Shown: positions 25,222-34,968, counted from the first letter of the stretch. The stretch: 64,000 nucleotides of DNA from Pseudomonas parakoreensis (GCF_021602155.1 NZ_BQHY01000002.1:248001-312000); one strand, 5' to 3'. The notes: generated by a model from the letters alone, not told the origin. A program made the numbers and translations.

Positions 25222-26532
25222 ATGTCGCAGAGCGCCGCAGCTACCCAGACCATTGATGACGGTAAAAACGCCGTCTACAAACGCATCACCCTGCGTTTGA
25301 TTCCCTTCATTTTCATCTGCTACCTGTTCAACTACCTCGACCGGGTCAACGTCGGCTTTGCCAAACTGCAGATGCTCGACGCGTTGAAATTCAGCGAAAC
25401 CGTGTACGGCCTCGGCGCCGGGATCTTCTTCATCGGCTACGTGCTGTGCGGCGTACCGAGCAACCTCGCGCTGACCAAGTTCGGTCCACGGCGCTGGATC
25501 GCGCTGATGATGATCACTTGGGGCACGCTGTCGACCTGCCTGCTGTTCGTCACCACGCCGACCCAGTTCTACACCCTGCGCCTGTTCACCGGTGCGGCCG
25601 AAGCCGGGTTCTTCCCCGGTGTGGTGCTGTATCTCTCGCAGTGGTTCCCGACGTTTCGCCGTGGGCGGATCATGGCGCTGTTCATGTCGGCGATCCCCGT
25701 CTCGGGCCTGCTCGGCAGCCCGTTTTCCGGTTGGATCCTCAATCACTTCGCCGCCGGCCAAGGTGGACTGGCGGGCTGGCAGTGGATGTTCCTGCTGCAA
25801 GGCATTCCGACCGTGATCCTCGGCGCCCTCGCCTATTTCCTGCTGAGTGACAGCTTTGCCAACGCCAAGTGGCTGAGCCCGCACGAGCGCGCGGTGCTTG
25901 AAGCCGATCAGGCCGAAGACCTGGCGAACAAACCGAAAACCACCTCGGACTCGTTGCTCGCGGTATTCAAGAACCCGGCTATCTGGGCGTTTGGCCTGAT
26001 CTACTTCTGCATCCAGAGCGGCGTTTACGCGATCAACTTCTGGCTGCCGTCGATCATCAAGAACCTCGGTTTCAGCGACAACCTGGTGATCGGCTGGTTG
26101 AGCGCGATTCCGTATCTGCTGGCGGCGGTGTTCATGCTGCTGGTCGGGCGTTCGGCGGACTTGCGCAAAGAACGTCGCTGGCACTTGGTGGTGCCCATGC
26201 TGATGGGCGCCCTCGGCCTGCTGATCGCGGTGAACTTCGCCGCCAACCCGGCCATCGCGATCCTCGGCCTGACCCTCGCAACCATGGGCGCGCTGACCGG
26301 TCTGCCAATGTTCTGGCCAGTGCCGACCGCGCTGTTGAGCGCGGGCGCGGCGGCCGGCGGCCTGGCGTTGATCAACTCGATGGGGCAGATGGCCGGTTTC
26401 CTCAGCCCGTACCTGGTGGGTTGGGTCAAGGACAGCACCGGGTCGACCGATGCGGCGTTGTATCTGCTGGCGGGTGTGATTGTTGGCGGGAGTTTGCTGG
26501 CATTGCGCATGACGCGGACGCTGCGCGCGTAA
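25222..26532 (+). CDS. MFS transporter, anion:cation symporter family
   Basis: A 436-residue major facilitator with 12 membrane segments. It has the family motif CYLFNYLDRVNVGFAKLQM near residues 30-48 and a typical long central loop. Divergent from the CdaR-like regulator and beside glycerate kinase, it most likely imports glycerate, an aldarate or a related hydroxy acid, as inference from context. The ATG at 25222 is preferred because it follows a purine-rich AAAGAGAGAG stretch and leaves a normal N-terminus. The frame is open further upstream but runs through the promoter and operator. Confidence 0.88.
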   Translation: MSQSAAATQTIDDGKNAVYKRITLRLIPFIFICYLFNYLDRVNVGFAKLQMLDALKFSETVYGLGAGIFFIGYVLCGVPSNLALTKFGPRRWIALMMITWGTLSTCLLFVTTPTQFYTLRLFTGAAEAGFFPGVVLYLSQWFPTFRRGRIMALFMSAIPVSGLLGSPFSGWILNHFAAGQGGLAGWQWMFLLQGIPTVILGALAYFLLSDSFANAKWLSPHERAVLEADQAEDLANKPKTTSDSLLAVFKNPAIWAFGLIYFCIQSGVYAINFWLPSIIKNLGFSDNLVIGWLSAIPYLLAAVFMLLVGRSADLRKERRWHLVVPMLMGALGLLIAVNFAANPAIAILGLTLATMGALTGLPMFWPVPTALLSAGAAAGGLALINSMGQMAGFLSPYLVGWVKDSTGSTDAALYLLAGVIVGGSLLALRMTRTLRA

Positions 26533-26543
26533 TTACGCTTGCA

Positions 26544-26628
26544 GATCAAAAGATCGCAGCCTGCGGCAGCTCCTACAGGGAAACACGTATTTCCGTGTAG
26601 GAGCTGCCGCAGGCTGCGATCTTTTTTT
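26544..26628. repeat. REP pair, family A (inverted)
   Basis: Two nearly perfect inverted family A copies. The second ends in a run of seven T, so it may terminate the MFS transcript. Confidence 0.88.
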
Positions 26629-26709
26629 GCTCATTGATTGCCGCGTCAGTTCTTGCCAATCACGGAAAAATCCCGCAAAAACGCACAGTTTTTTAAAGGA
26701 TTTTTACCA

Positions 26710-27609
26710 ATGAGCTCGATTCTCGATCTGGAGATATTCGTCCGCGTGGCCGACTCCGGCAGCATCTCCGCCGCCGCCCGCGCCCTGGAACTGACGCCGG
26801 CCGCCGCCAGCATTGCGTTGAAGCGCCTGGAAACCCGTCTCGGCATCCGCCTGCTCGCGCGCTCCACCCGCAGCATGCGCCTGACCGAAGAAGGTCGGCG
26901 CTATCTCGACAGTGTACGCATTGCCTTGTCCGCCCTGGCCGAAGGCGAACAAGCGCTCAAGCAACACGGCGAAGGCCTCAGCGGGGTGCTGCAACTGGCG
27001 GCGCCGTCGGATTTCGGGCGCAACGTATTATTGGCATGGCTGGATGATTTCAAACGCGAACACCCGAATATTCAATTGCAACTGCTGCTCAACGATCGGC
27101 ACGCCGATCTGTTTCGCGAAACCGTGGATGTCGCGCTGCGCTTCGGCGTGCCCAGCGACTCGACGCTGGTGGCGCTGCCGATTCTGCCGGCGCATCGACG
27201 GGTAGCCTGCGCCAGCCCGGACTATCTGGCTCGCCATGGTACCCCGCAACATCCCGGCGAACTGAACGAGCACAGCGCCCTGCTCTATTTGCGCAACGGC
27301 CGGCCTTACAACACCTGGCGCTTCAGTCGCGAGGACGAAACGCTGGAAGTTGAAGTCCACGGTGACTATCTCAGCGATGACGGCGAAGTCGCGCGGCGCT
27401 GGGCGCTGGCCGGGCATGGCATTGCCTACAAGGCGTGGCTGGACATCGCCGAGGACGTGCGCGGTGGACGCCTGCTGACGCTGCTCGATGACTGGCATGG
27501 CGAGAGCGTGCCGTTCAATCTGCTCTGCCCGCATCGGGTGCAAGTGTCCGAGCGCGTTCGGGTGCTGCAGGCGTTTTTGCAAACGCGTTGCGCGGCACTC
27601 AGCCGATAA
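26710..27609 (+). CDS. LysR-family transcriptional regulator
   Basis: A 299-residue LysR regulator: winged helix at about 1-60 (DLEIFVRVADSGSISAAARALELTPAAASIALKRLE), then a periplasmic-binding-like effector domain. The effector part resembles the CrgA/AaeR-type subgroup (LQLAAPSDFGRNVL, VDVALRFG). AAAGGA precedes the ATG at 26710. The aldo/keto reductase gene follows 68 bp later in the same direction, so it may be the target. The effector is unknown. Confidence 0.9.
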   Translation: MSSILDLEIFVRVADSGSISAAARALELTPAAASIALKRLETRLGIRLLARSTRSMRLTEEGRRYLDSVRIALSALAEGEQALKQHGEGLSGVLQLAAPSDFGRNVLLAWLDDFKREHPNIQLQLLLNDRHADLFRETVDVALRFGVPSDSTLVALPILPAHRRVACASPDYLARHGTPQHPGELNEHSALLYLRNGRPYNTWRFSREDETLEVEVHGDYLSDDGEVARRWALAGHGIAYKAWLDIAEDVRGGRLLTLLDDWHGESVPFNLLCPHRVQVSERVRVLQAFLQTRCAALSR

Positions 27610-27677
27610 TTCACTTTGCCCCGTCGGGCGCTTCTGGTATTTGATGGAAGCTTTCCCACCGATAAAAGGATTTCGCC

Positions 27678-28691
27678 ATGAGCTATCGCACACTGGGGCA
27701 CTCGGGGTTACAGGTGTCCACCCTCACCCTCGGCACGATGATGTTTGGCGAGCAGACCAGCGCTGAAGACTCACTGCGCATCATCGACAAGGCCTGGGAT
27801 CAGGGCATCAATTTCATCGACACCGCCGACGTCTACACCAACGGCCGCTCGGAAGAAATCGTCGGCGAAGCGATTGCCCGCCATCGTCACGAATGGGTGT
27901 TGGCCACCAAGGTCGGTTTCGGCCCGGTGGATGGCGTGCCGAACCGCAGCGGCTTGAGCCGCAAACACATCTTCAACGGTCTGGAGGCCAGCCTCACGCG
28001 CCTGGGTACCGACTATCTCGACATCTATTACCTGCACCGCGAAGACCACAACACGCCGCTGGAAGTCAGCGTGTCGGCGATTGGTGATCTGATTCGCCAG
28101 GGCAAGATTCGTTACTGGGGCCTGTCGAACTATCGCGGCTGGCGCATCGCCGAGGTGATTCGCATCGCTGACAAGCTCGGGATCGACCGCCCGGTGATCA
28201 GCCAGCCGCTGTACAACATCGTCAACCGCCAGGCCGAAACCGAACAGATCACCGCCGCGCAGACCTATGGCCTCGGCGTGGTGCCTTACAGCCCGCTGGC
28301 CCGCGGCGTGCTCAGCGGCAAATATGCACCCGATGTCACGCCGGATGCCAACAGCCGCGCCGGGCGTCAGGACAAACGCATTCTGGAAACCGAATGGCGG
28401 GTTGAATCGCTGCGCATTGCTCAGCAGATCCAGCAGTACACCCAAGGCCGTGGCGTGGGCATGGTCGAATTTGCGATTGCCTGGGTGCTGAATAACAGTG
28501 CGGTGACTTCGGCGATCGTCGGGCCGCGCACCGAGCAGCAGTGGGACGCTTACACCAAGGCGCAGGCGGTGCAGATCACGGCGGAAGATGAAGCGTTTAT
28601 CGACTCGCTCGTGACCCCGGGGCACGCGTCGACACCGGGGTTCAATGATGTGAGCCATTTTGTGTCGGGCCGTAAACCGCGTCAGGCCTGA
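27678..28691 (+). CDS. Aldo/keto reductase
   Basis: A 337-residue NADPH-dependent oxidoreductase with a TIM-barrel fold. The catalytic tetrad is Asp in FIDTADVY, Tyr in VYTNGRSEE, Lys in LATKVGFG and His in YYLHRED. The C-terminal cofactor motif is SAIVGPRTEQQW. It belongs to the YajO/Gpr-like AKR group that reduces assorted aldehydes. Substrate is unknown. AAAGGATTTCGCC precedes the ATG. It probably sits under the LysR gene just upstream. Confidence 0.9.
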   Translation: MSYRTLGHSGLQVSTLTLGTMMFGEQTSAEDSLRIIDKAWDQGINFIDTADVYTNGRSEEIVGEAIARHRHEWVLATKVGFGPVDGVPNRSGLSRKHIFNGLEASLTRLGTDYLDIYYLHREDHNTPLEVSVSAIGDLIRQGKIRYWGLSNYRGWRIAEVIRIADKLGIDRPVISQPLYNIVNRQAETEQITAAQTYGLGVVPYSPLARGVLSGKYAPDVTPDANSRAGRQDKRILETEWRVESLRIAQQIQQYTQGRGVGMVEFAIAWVLNNSAVTSAIVGPRTEQQWDAYTKAQAVQITAEDEAFIDSLVTPGHASTPGFNDVSHFVSGRKPRQA

Positions 28692-28749
28692 AAGCCTCAC
28701 AAGCCGGGCATCAGCGGCGTCAGCAGATTACGAGGGCAACACAAATCCA

Positions 28750-28843
28750 TTGTGGGAGCGAGCCTGCTCGCGAAGAGGCCGGCACATTCAACATCTGCGT
28801 TGTCTGGCACACCGCTTTCGCGAGCAGGCTCGCTCCCACAGGT
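28750..28843. repeat. REP pair, family B (inverted)
   Basis: GTGGGAGCGAGCCTGCTCGC and its inverse, between the aldo/keto reductase and rarD-like genes. Confidence 0.88.
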
Positions 28844-28951
28844 TTTGTGCTTATCTTCAGAATGTGGGAAATATTGAGCACTCGGCCAATATTCAGCACA
28901 AAAACCACGTATCCTGCGCGCCCTGTTTGATCACCCACCCGCGAGGACAGT

Positions 28952-29833
28952 TTGTCTAAAGGTATCGCTCTATCGGTATCAGCTTCGGTGCTGTTTGCCG
29001 TCATGTATTACTACACCTCGCTGCTCACCCCGTTGAGCGGCGTGGAAATCTTTGGCTGGCGGATGCTGCTGACCGTGCCGTGCATGACCGTGTTCATGCT
29101 GGTTTCCGGTGAATGGCGGCGAGTGCTGGAGTTGCTGCGGCGCGTGGCCGGCTCTCCGAAGCTGATAGGCGGCCTGAGCGTTTCGGCAGCGTTGCTCGGC
29201 GTGCAGTTGTGGCTGTTCATGTGGGCGCCGCTCAACGGTTATAGCCTTGACGTGTCGCTGGGCTATTTCCTGCTGCCGCTGGCGATGGTGCTGACCGGGC
29301 GCATCGTCTACGGCGACAGCCTGTCGTACCTGCAGAAAATCGCGGTGTTCTTTGCCGTTCTCGGCGTGGCAAACGAGCTGTATCGGGTCGGCGGTTTTTC
29401 CTGGGCGACCCTGGTGGTTGTGGTCGGTTACCCGCTGTACTTCGTGCTGCGCAAACGCTTGAAGACCGACAACCTCGGCGGTCTGTGGGTCGACATGACG
29501 CTGATGCTGCCGGTGGCGTACTGGTTTGTACGCGGTGGCGAGCAAGGCTTTGCCGTGTTCGATCAATACCCAGGCCTGTTGTGGCTGATTCCGCTGCTCG
29601 GCCTGATCAGTGCCTCGGCGCTGGTGGTGTACATCATTGCCAGCCGCTTGTTGCCGTTCAGCCTGTTTGGTCTGCTCAGCTATGTCGAGCCGGTATTGCT
29701 GCTCGGTGTCGCGCTGTTGCTCGGTGAAAGTATCAAGGCCGGTGAATGGCTGACTTACATCCCGATCTGGCTGGCGGTGGTGGTGCTGGTCTTCGAAGGC
29801 TTCAAGCACTTGATGCGGCAACGCCGCTCTTAA
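28952..29833 (+). CDS. rarD: RarD-like EamA-family permease
   Basis: A 293-residue inner-membrane protein with about ten hydrophobic segments and two EamA repeats. It has the RarD features (GIALSVSASVLFAVMYYYTS, GWRMLLTVPC, NGYSLDVSLGYFLLPL). The start appears to be TTG at 28952, preceded by GAGGACAGT. No ATG gives a complete first membrane helix. Transport substrate is not established for this family. Confidence 0.85.
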   Translation: MSKGIALSVSASVLFAVMYYYTSLLTPLSGVEIFGWRMLLTVPCMTVFMLVSGEWRRVLELLRRVAGSPKLIGGLSVSAALLGVQLWLFMWAPLNGYSLDVSLGYFLLPLAMVLTGRIVYGDSLSYLQKIAVFFAVLGVANELYRVGGFSWATLVVVVGYPLYFVLRKRLKTDNLGGLWVDMTLMLPVAYWFVRGGEQGFAVFDQYPGLLWLIPLLGLISASALVVYIIASRLLPFSLFGLLSYVEPVLLLGVALLLGESIKAGEWLTYIPIWLAVVVLVFEGFKHLMRQRRS

Positions 29834-29837
29834 AAGC

Positions 29838-29913
29838 AAAAGATCGCAGCCTTCGGCAGCTCCTACATTGGAATACATTCTCTGTAGGAGCTGCCGAAGG
29901 CTGCGATCTTTTG
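29838..29913. repeat. REP pair, family A (inverted)
   Basis: Two inverted family A copies just after the rarD-like stop. Confidence 0.88.
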
Positions 29914-29918
29914 ATCTT

Positions 29919-29946
29919 AAAAAGCCTGGCATCAGCCAGGCTTTTT
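29919..29946. terminator. Bidirectional terminator (rarD/hpd)
   Basis: AAAAAGCCTGGC-ATCA-GCCAGGCTTTTT. It lies 7 bp beyond the hpd stop on the minus strand and also serves the convergent rarD-like gene. Confidence 0.88.
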
Positions 29947-29952
29947 CATGGC

Positions 29953-31029
29953 TTACTCGGTCGCGAGCACACCACGGCGCACCTGGTCACGCTCGATCGA
30001 TTCGAACAGCGCCTTGAAGTTGCCCTCGCCGAAGCCATCGTCGCCCTTGCGCTGGATGAATTCGAAGAACACCGGCCCCATCAGGGTTTCCGAGAAGATC
30101 TGCAACAGCAGGCGCTTGTCGTCCGGGTTCGACGAGCCGTCGAGCAGGATGCCACGCGATTGCAGTTGATCCACCGGCTCGCCGTGGTTCGGCAGGCGGC
30201 CTTCGAGCATTTCGTAGTAGGTGTCCGGCGGCGCGGTCATGAAGCGCATGCCGATTTTCTTCAACTGATCCCAGGTCTTGACCAGGTCATCGGTGAGGAA
30301 CGCCACGTGCTGGATGCCCTCGCCGTTGAACTGCATCAGGAACTCTTCGATCTGCCCGGCGCCCTTGGACGACTCTTCGTTCAGCGGGATGCGGATCATG
30401 CCGTCCGGTGCGGTCATCGCTTTCGAGGTCAGGCCGGTGTATTCGCCCTTGATGTCGAAATAGCGGATCTCGCGGAAGTTGAACAGCTTCTCGTAGAAGT
30501 TGGCCCAGTAGGCCATGCGGCCGCGGTACACGTTGTGGGTCAGGTGATCGATGATCTTCAGGCCGGCACCGACCGGGTTACGATCAACGCCATCCAGGAA
30601 CACGAAATCGATGTCATAGATCGAGCTGCCTTCGCCGAAACGGTCGATCAGGTACAGCGGCGCGCCGCCAATGCCTTTGATCGCCGGCAGGTTCAGCTCC
30701 ATCGGCCCGGTTTCGATATGAATCGGCTGAGCACCCAATTCCAGGGCGCGGTTGTAGGCTTTCTGCGAGTCCTTGACCCGGAACGCCATGCCGCAGACCG
30801 ACGGCCCATGCTCGGCAGCAAAGTACGACGCTACGCTGTGCGGTTCATTGTTGAGGATCAGGTTGATCGCGCCCTGGCGATACAGGTGCACGTTCTTGGA
30901 ACGGTGGGTCGCGACTTTGGTGAAGCCCATGATCTCGAAGATCGGCTCCAGGGTGCCAGGAGTCGGCGATGCGAACTCGATGAACTCAAAGCCCATCAGG
31001 CCCATTGGGTTTTCGTATAAATCTGCCAT
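29953..31029 (-). CDS. hpd: 4-Hydroxyphenylpyruvate dioxygenase
   Basis: A 358-residue non-haem iron dioxygenase converting 4-hydroxyphenylpyruvate to homogentisate in tyrosine breakdown and pyomelanin formation. It is a two-domain vicinal-oxygen-chelate protein of exactly the Pseudomonas length. The iron ligands are His162 (IIDHLTHNV), the His in [11 protein letters not shown] and the Glu in [13 protein letters not shown] promoter-like CTGACA-N17-GATAAG lies upstream. It stands alone, between a terminator and an EamA permease gene. Confidence 0.96.
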   Translation of the reverse strand: MADLYENPMGLMGFEFIEFASPTPGTLEPIFEIMGFTKVATHRSKNVHLYRQGAINLILNNEPHSVASYFAAEHGPSVCGMAFRVKDSQKAYNRALELGAQPIHIETGPMELNLPAIKGIGGAPLYLIDRFGEGSSIYDIDFVFLDGVDRNPVGAGLKIIDHLTHNVYRGRMAYWANFYEKLFNFREIRYFDIKGEYTGLTSKAMTAPDGMIRIPLNEESSKGAGQIEEFLMQFNGEGIQHVAFLTDDLVKTWDQLKKIGMRFMTAPPDTYYEMLEGRLPNHGEPVDQLQSRGILLDGSSNPDDKRLLLQIFSETLMGPVFFEFIQRKGDDGFGEGNFKALFESIERDQVRRGVLATE

Positions 31030-31046
31030 GGTGACGCCTCATCATT

Positions 31047-31075
31047 CTTATCAATTAACCAGAGTTAGTTGTCAG
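31047..31075 (-). promoter_or_regulatory. Candidate hpd promoter
   Basis: On the minus strand, CTGACA (31070-31075), a 17-bp spacer and GATAAG (31047-31052), ending 18 bp before the hpd ATG. The remaining 31076-31274 shows nothing I can identify. Confidence 0.45.
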
Positions 31076-31274
31076 TAATGCTGAGACCGGCGGGTGGTGC
31101 GCAGGAGATGCCTCGCACACTGCGGGCGAGGAAGTCACCATAGATCAGTTGAAACCCGAATATCTTCATTGTCGACCCAAGGCTCTTGCGGGCGAGGCTT
31201 CTGCTGCCAGAAGACGTTTATTATTGTATGCGTAACCGGATTCTACACAGCGTAAATAGGGTTGTCTGCCCTCT

Positions 31275-32261
31275 CTATAAAATCCGCCTTTTTCGCATCG
31301 GTGCAAGGGGTTTGTTGCACAGATAAATTCCCGCCAGCACCAGCGCGCCGCCAAGGCACAGAGTCAAAGTGAGTCGTTCGCCAAGCAACAGCGCGCCGAG
31401 CAGCACTGCGGTCAGTGGATTGAGGGCTATGAACACGCCGGAACGGGTCGCACCGATTTTGCGGATGCCGTCGTAGTAGCCGATGTATGCCAATGCCGAG
31501 CCGAACACGCCGAGGTAGATCAGGCTCAGCCATTGTGGCGTGTCGAGGTTGAGCAAGGCTGCCGCGCTCATCTCGCCACGCAGTGTTGCCAGCACCAACA
31601 GCATCACGCAGCCGATCAATACCGAAAACGTCACCGTCTGCAGCGGGCCGAGTGCCTGATTCAACTCACGGGAACACAGCGAGTAAATGCCCCAGCCCGC
31701 TACGCAACCGAGAATCAACAAATCGCCGATCCAGGCATTCGGTGTCACGGCGAGCAATTGCGGGTTGCGACTGACGATCACCAGACTCGCGCCGCCAATG
31801 CACAGGGCGATGCCGGCGACTTTCACCCGGCCCAGGCGCTCCTTGAACAACAGCCAGGAAGCCAGGCCGATCACGGCTGGATTCAACGCGACGATCAACG
31901 AAGCGCGCGAGGCATTGATGTACTGCAGGCCATAAAAGAAACACAAGTTGTAGAAAAAGATCCCGAAGAACCCCAACAGCGTCAATTGCAGCCATTGCCG
32001 AGGCGTCGGTCGTGCCAGCGGGATGCGCGCAACCCCTACAAACCCGAGCAACGCCACGCTGGCGAGCAGGAAGCGCAGGCTGGCGGCGAACAGCGGGCTG
32101 AGGCTGCCCGCCAGAAAACGCCCGGCGACAAAGGTCCCGCCCCACATCATGGTCACGGCTGCCAGCGTCAGATAAACCGACCGGTCAGAAACGTTACTGC
32201 GAGTTTGCTCCACGTTGCGCATGACGCTCCAAACCAGAGAAGCCAAAGGATGGCGTATCAT
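31275..32261 (-). CDS. EamA/DMT-family permease
   Basis: A 328-residue drug/metabolite transporter with ten membrane segments in two EamA repeats (TMMWGGTFVAGRFLAG, NASRASLIVALNPAVIGL, GATRSGVFIALNPLTAVLLGALLLGERLT). It probably exports a small metabolite, with substrate unknown. It is divergent from a LysR gene, which likely regulates it. AAGGA precedes the ATG at 32261. An in-frame ATG at 32222 is a fair alternative start. Confidence 0.88.
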   Translation of the reverse strand: MIRHPLASLVWSVMRNVEQTRSNVSDRSVYLTLAAVTMMWGGTFVAGRFLAGSLSPLFAASLRFLLASVALLGFVGVARIPLARPTPRQWLQLTLLGFFGIFFYNLCFFYGLQYINASRASLIVALNPAVIGLASWLLFKERLGRVKVAGIALCIGGASLVIVSRNPQLLAVTPNAWIGDLLILGCVAGWGIYSLCSRELNQALGPLQTVTFSVLIGCVMLLVLATLRGEMSAAALLNLDTPQWLSLIYLGVFGSALAYIGYYDGIRKIGATRSGVFIALNPLTAVLLGALLLGERLTLTLCLGGALVLAGIYLCNKPLAPMRKRRIL

Positions 32262-32286
32262 TCACTTCATTCCTTGTCATCGTAAA

Positions 32287-32302
32287 ATGAGCAAACACTC
32301 AT
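32287..32302. promoter_or_regulatory. Candidate LysR operator over start codon
   Basis: ATGAG-CAAACA-CTCAT palindrome in the 39-bp divergent gap, overlapping the LysR ATG at 32301. It would suit autoregulation and control of the EamA gene. Confidence 0.3.
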
Positions 32303-33173
32303 GACCCTCACGCAACTGGAGATCTTCTCACTGGTCGCCGAACTGCGCGGCTTCACCCTCGCCGCCCATCGTCTGGGGATTTCGCAGTCAGCGGTATCCC
32401 ACGCCATGAAATCCCTGGAGCAGGAGTTGGGCGTCGAGTTGTTGCGCCGTCACTCGTCGCAGGTGGAGCTCACCGATATCGGCGAGCAGGTACTCCAGCG
32501 CGCACGCGCCATGCTCGGTCTGGCCAACACGCTGCGCCAGGAGGCGGCCGATGCGCGGGGCATGAAAAGCGGTACGCTGCGCATTGGCTCGTTCGGCCCG
32601 ACGGCGTCGATCAAGTTGCTGCCGAGAATTCTGCAGCGCTATCGCCAAGTCCATCCCGGCATAGAAGTGCACATCGATGAGGGGCCGGACCGGCAGGTGC
32701 TGCAGTGGCTGGAAGAGCGGCGAATCGACGTCGGTTTCGTGGTGTTGCCCGAGGAACGCTTCGACACTTTCGCGCTGGTCGAAGACCAGATGGTTGCCCT
32801 GCTCCCGCTCGGTCATCCACTGGCCGCCAGCGCGGCGCTGAGCCTTCAGGATTTGTGTGCCGACCCGTTTGTGCTGACCGAGGCCGGTTCAGCGGAACTG
32901 GTTTCACGCCTGTTCACTGCCGCGCGCCTGCAACCGAACATTCGCTACCGCTGCTCGCAATTGCTCAGCACACTTGACGTTGTCAGCCGGGGCGATGCAG
33001 TCACGGTCGTCGCCGAAGGCTCATTGCCAGACGATCCAGCGCCGTGTTACGTGAAGAAGCCGCTGTTGCCGGCGGTGCAACGTCTGATCGGCCTCGCTGT
33101 TCTCGATCAGCGTCAGGCTTCGCCCGCCACGCGGGCATTTATCGAACTCGCCAAGCAGATCAATCAGCCGTGA
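32301..33173 (+). CDS. LysR-family transcriptional regulator
   Basis: A 290-residue LysR regulator with a winged helix at about 1-60 (TQLEIFSLVAELRGFTLAAHRLGISQSAVSHAMKSLE) and an effector domain starting at LRIGSFGPTASIKLLP. Its start lies 39 bp from the divergent EamA permease gene, the standard target arrangement. The effector is unknown. Confidence 0.9.
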   Translation: MTLTQLEIFSLVAELRGFTLAAHRLGISQSAVSHAMKSLEQELGVELLRRHSSQVELTDIGEQVLQRARAMLGLANTLRQEAADARGMKSGTLRIGSFGPTASIKLLPRILQRYRQVHPGIEVHIDEGPDRQVLQWLEERRIDVGFVVLPEERFDTFALVEDQMVALLPLGHPLAASAALSLQDLCADPFVLTEAGSAELVSRLFTAARLQPNIRYRCSQLLSTLDVVSRGDAVTVVAEGSLPDDPAPCYVKKPLLPAVQRLIGLAVLDQRQASPATRAFIELAKQINQP

Positions 33174-33288
33174 GCGGCACAAGCGCCAGCGGCCATCTAT
33201 CATGCCTTCTGACTCCGCTGTTCCTCACCGGTGCGCCGTTGCCAGGCCTGCATTCGAGCGTTCCACCTCATCGCAACAGGATGCGCCT

Positions 33289-34824
33289 ATGCCCTTGACC
33301 GTCAGACCCCGCCGCAAACGTAGCGTACGCATTTTGATGACCCTGCTCTGCGGTGTATTGCCCGTCCTGCTGGGCGGCGGGATTCTGTATATGCAAGCCG
33401 AACGGGCCTTGCAGCAGAGCACGCAAAATACCGCCGATGAGGCGTTGCGCCAATTCGAGCTGATGCTCGACAACACCGCCCAGGCCGCCAGCGAATTATT
33501 GCCCCTGGCTGGCCAGCCCTGCGAAAGCGTAAAACTGGCTTTACGTGAGCAGGTAACCCGCCGGCCTTTCGTGCGTTCGACCAATCTGGTGTGGGACAAC
33601 AACCTCTATTGCAGCTCGCTGTTCGGTGAATTCAAGGAAGCCGTCAACCCGGGCGACTATGCGCAAGGCAAACTGTGGTTGATGAATGGCAACCCCGTCA
33701 CGCCCGACACCGCGCTGCTGGTGTATCGCCTCAGCGAAGGTCGCGGCGGCGCGCTGACTACGCTCGATGGCTATCACTTGAGCAACATCCTGCGCCTGAT
33801 CGGCCGGCAGACGCAGTTGGTGCTGCTGGTCGGCGACAACTGGCTGTCGGCCGATGGCAAAGTGCATCAGGGCGCCCTGCCGCCGCTGCCGATAGCGCAA
33901 AGTACGTTGGTGTCTTCACGTTACGCCTTCAGTGTCAGCGCAGGGTTCGCGCAAGGGCAAACGTGGCGCTACATGGCCGCCGAATACCCACCGCTGTTCA
34001 GCCTGCTGATCTTTTTCGGGGTGATCTCGGGCGCGATCGCTCACGTCCTGCAACGACGTGCCACCTCGCCCAGTCATGAAATGCTCCGCGCCCTGGAGGC
34101 CGGCGAGTTCATCCCTTACTTTCAGCCGGTGGTGCATGGTGACAGCAGGAAATGGTCCGGCACCGAAGTGCTGATGCGCTGGAAACACCCCAAGGAAGGT
34201 CTGGTGCGCCCGGACCTGTTCATCCCGTTCGCTGAACATTCGGGGCTGATCGTGCCCATGACCCGTTCGCTGATGCAACAGACTGCCGCCCTGCTCGGCC
34301 CGCTCTCTGCAGACTTCGACCAACCCTTCCACATCGGCATCAATATCACCGCCAGTCACTGCCAGGACCTGGAGCTAGTGGAGGACTGTCGCGAATTTCT
34401 TGCCGGGTTTGCCCCCGGCAGTATCAATCTGGTGCTGGAGCTGACCGAGCGCCAACTGATCGAGCCGACCGACGTCACGCACCAGTTGTTCGAGCAGTTG
34501 CACACGCTCGGCGTGATGATCGCCATCGACGACTTCGGCACCGGGCATTCAAGCCTGGGCTACCTGCGAAAATTCAATGTCGACTTTCTCAAGATCGACC
34601 AGAGTTTCGTCGCGATGATCGGCATTGATGCGCTGTCGCGGCATATTCTGGACACGATTATCGAACTCTCGGCCAAGCTTGATCTGGGTATTGTTGCCGA
34701 AGGTGTAGAAACTCCGGCACAGGCTGACTACCTGACCGCCCACCACGTCAACTTCCTGCAAGGCTATCTGTTCGGAAAACCCATGCCCGGCGCTGACTTC
34801 ATCGCTGCATTAAGTGATCGTTAA
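33289..34824 (+). CDS. CSS-motif EAL c-di-GMP phosphodiesterase
   Basis: A 511-residue inner-membrane enzyme. TM1 lies at about 13-33. The periplasmic CSS domain follows, with one Cys in GQPCESV and the CSS triad in LYCSSLFGEF, then TM2 near 235-255 and a cytoplasmic EAL domain. EAL catalytic motifs are intact: EVLMRWKHP, NITASHC, LELTERQLI, IDDFGTGHSSLGYL, DFLKIDQSFV and EGVET. It should hydrolyse c-di-GMP, gated by the redox state of the periplasmic cysteines as in the E. coli CSS-EAL family. The ATG at 33289 is preferred to an open upstream frame. Confidence 0.93.
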   Translation: MPLTVRPRRKRSVRILMTLLCGVLPVLLGGGILYMQAERALQQSTQNTADEALRQFELMLDNTAQAASELLPLAGQPCESVKLALREQVTRRPFVRSTNLVWDNNLYCSSLFGEFKEAVNPGDYAQGKLWLMNGNPVTPDTALLVYRLSEGRGGALTTLDGYHLSNILRLIGRQTQLVLLVGDNWLSADGKVHQGALPPLPIAQSTLVSSRYAFSVSAGFAQGQTWRYMAAEYPPLFSLLIFFGVISGAIAHVLQRRATSPSHEMLRALEAGEFIPYFQPVVHGDSRKWSGTEVLMRWKHPKEGLVRPDLFIPFAEHSGLIVPMTRSLMQQTAALLGPLSADFDQPFHIGINITASHCQDLELVEDCREFLAGFAPGSINLVLELTERQLIEPTDVTHQLFEQLHTLGVMIAIDDFGTGHSSLGYLRKFNVDFLKIDQSFVAMIGIDALSRHILDTIIELSAKLDLGIVAEGVETPAQADYLTAHHVNFLQGYLFGKPMPGADFIAALSDR

Positions 34825-34911
34825 CTAAAAATAAATTAAGCCCGACGCTTCGACGCGACGCACCAAATTGATACAAAACACCACTGTTGTTACATGACGA
34901 CAAGATCAGGA

Positions 34912-34940
34912 TTTACTCTTGGCGCATTAACTACTACAAT
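34912..34940 (+). promoter_or_regulatory. Candidate sigma-70 promoter of mvaU-like gene
   Basis: TTTACT (34912-34917), a 17-bp spacer and TACAAT (34935-34940). The predicted transcription start near 34947 falls at the edge of the palindrome at 34948. Confidence 0.55.
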
Positions 34941-34947
34941 TTTTTCA

Positions 34948-34968
34948 GCCTGTGCAAGATTGACAGGT
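34948..34968. promoter_or_regulatory. Palindrome at the mvaU-like transcription start
   Basis: CCTGTGCAAGATTGACAGG, related to the CTGTCA-N4-TGACAG motif of 6725 and 13691 but one base longer and imperfect. It could act as an operator or as a 5' leader hairpin in the roughly 110-nt leader. Confidence 0.35.

Noticed and set aside
28750-28843. Possible CRISPR-like array from recurring short repeats
   Set aside because: The repeats are single inverted REP pairs between genes, with no direct-repeat/spacer periodicity and no cas genes.
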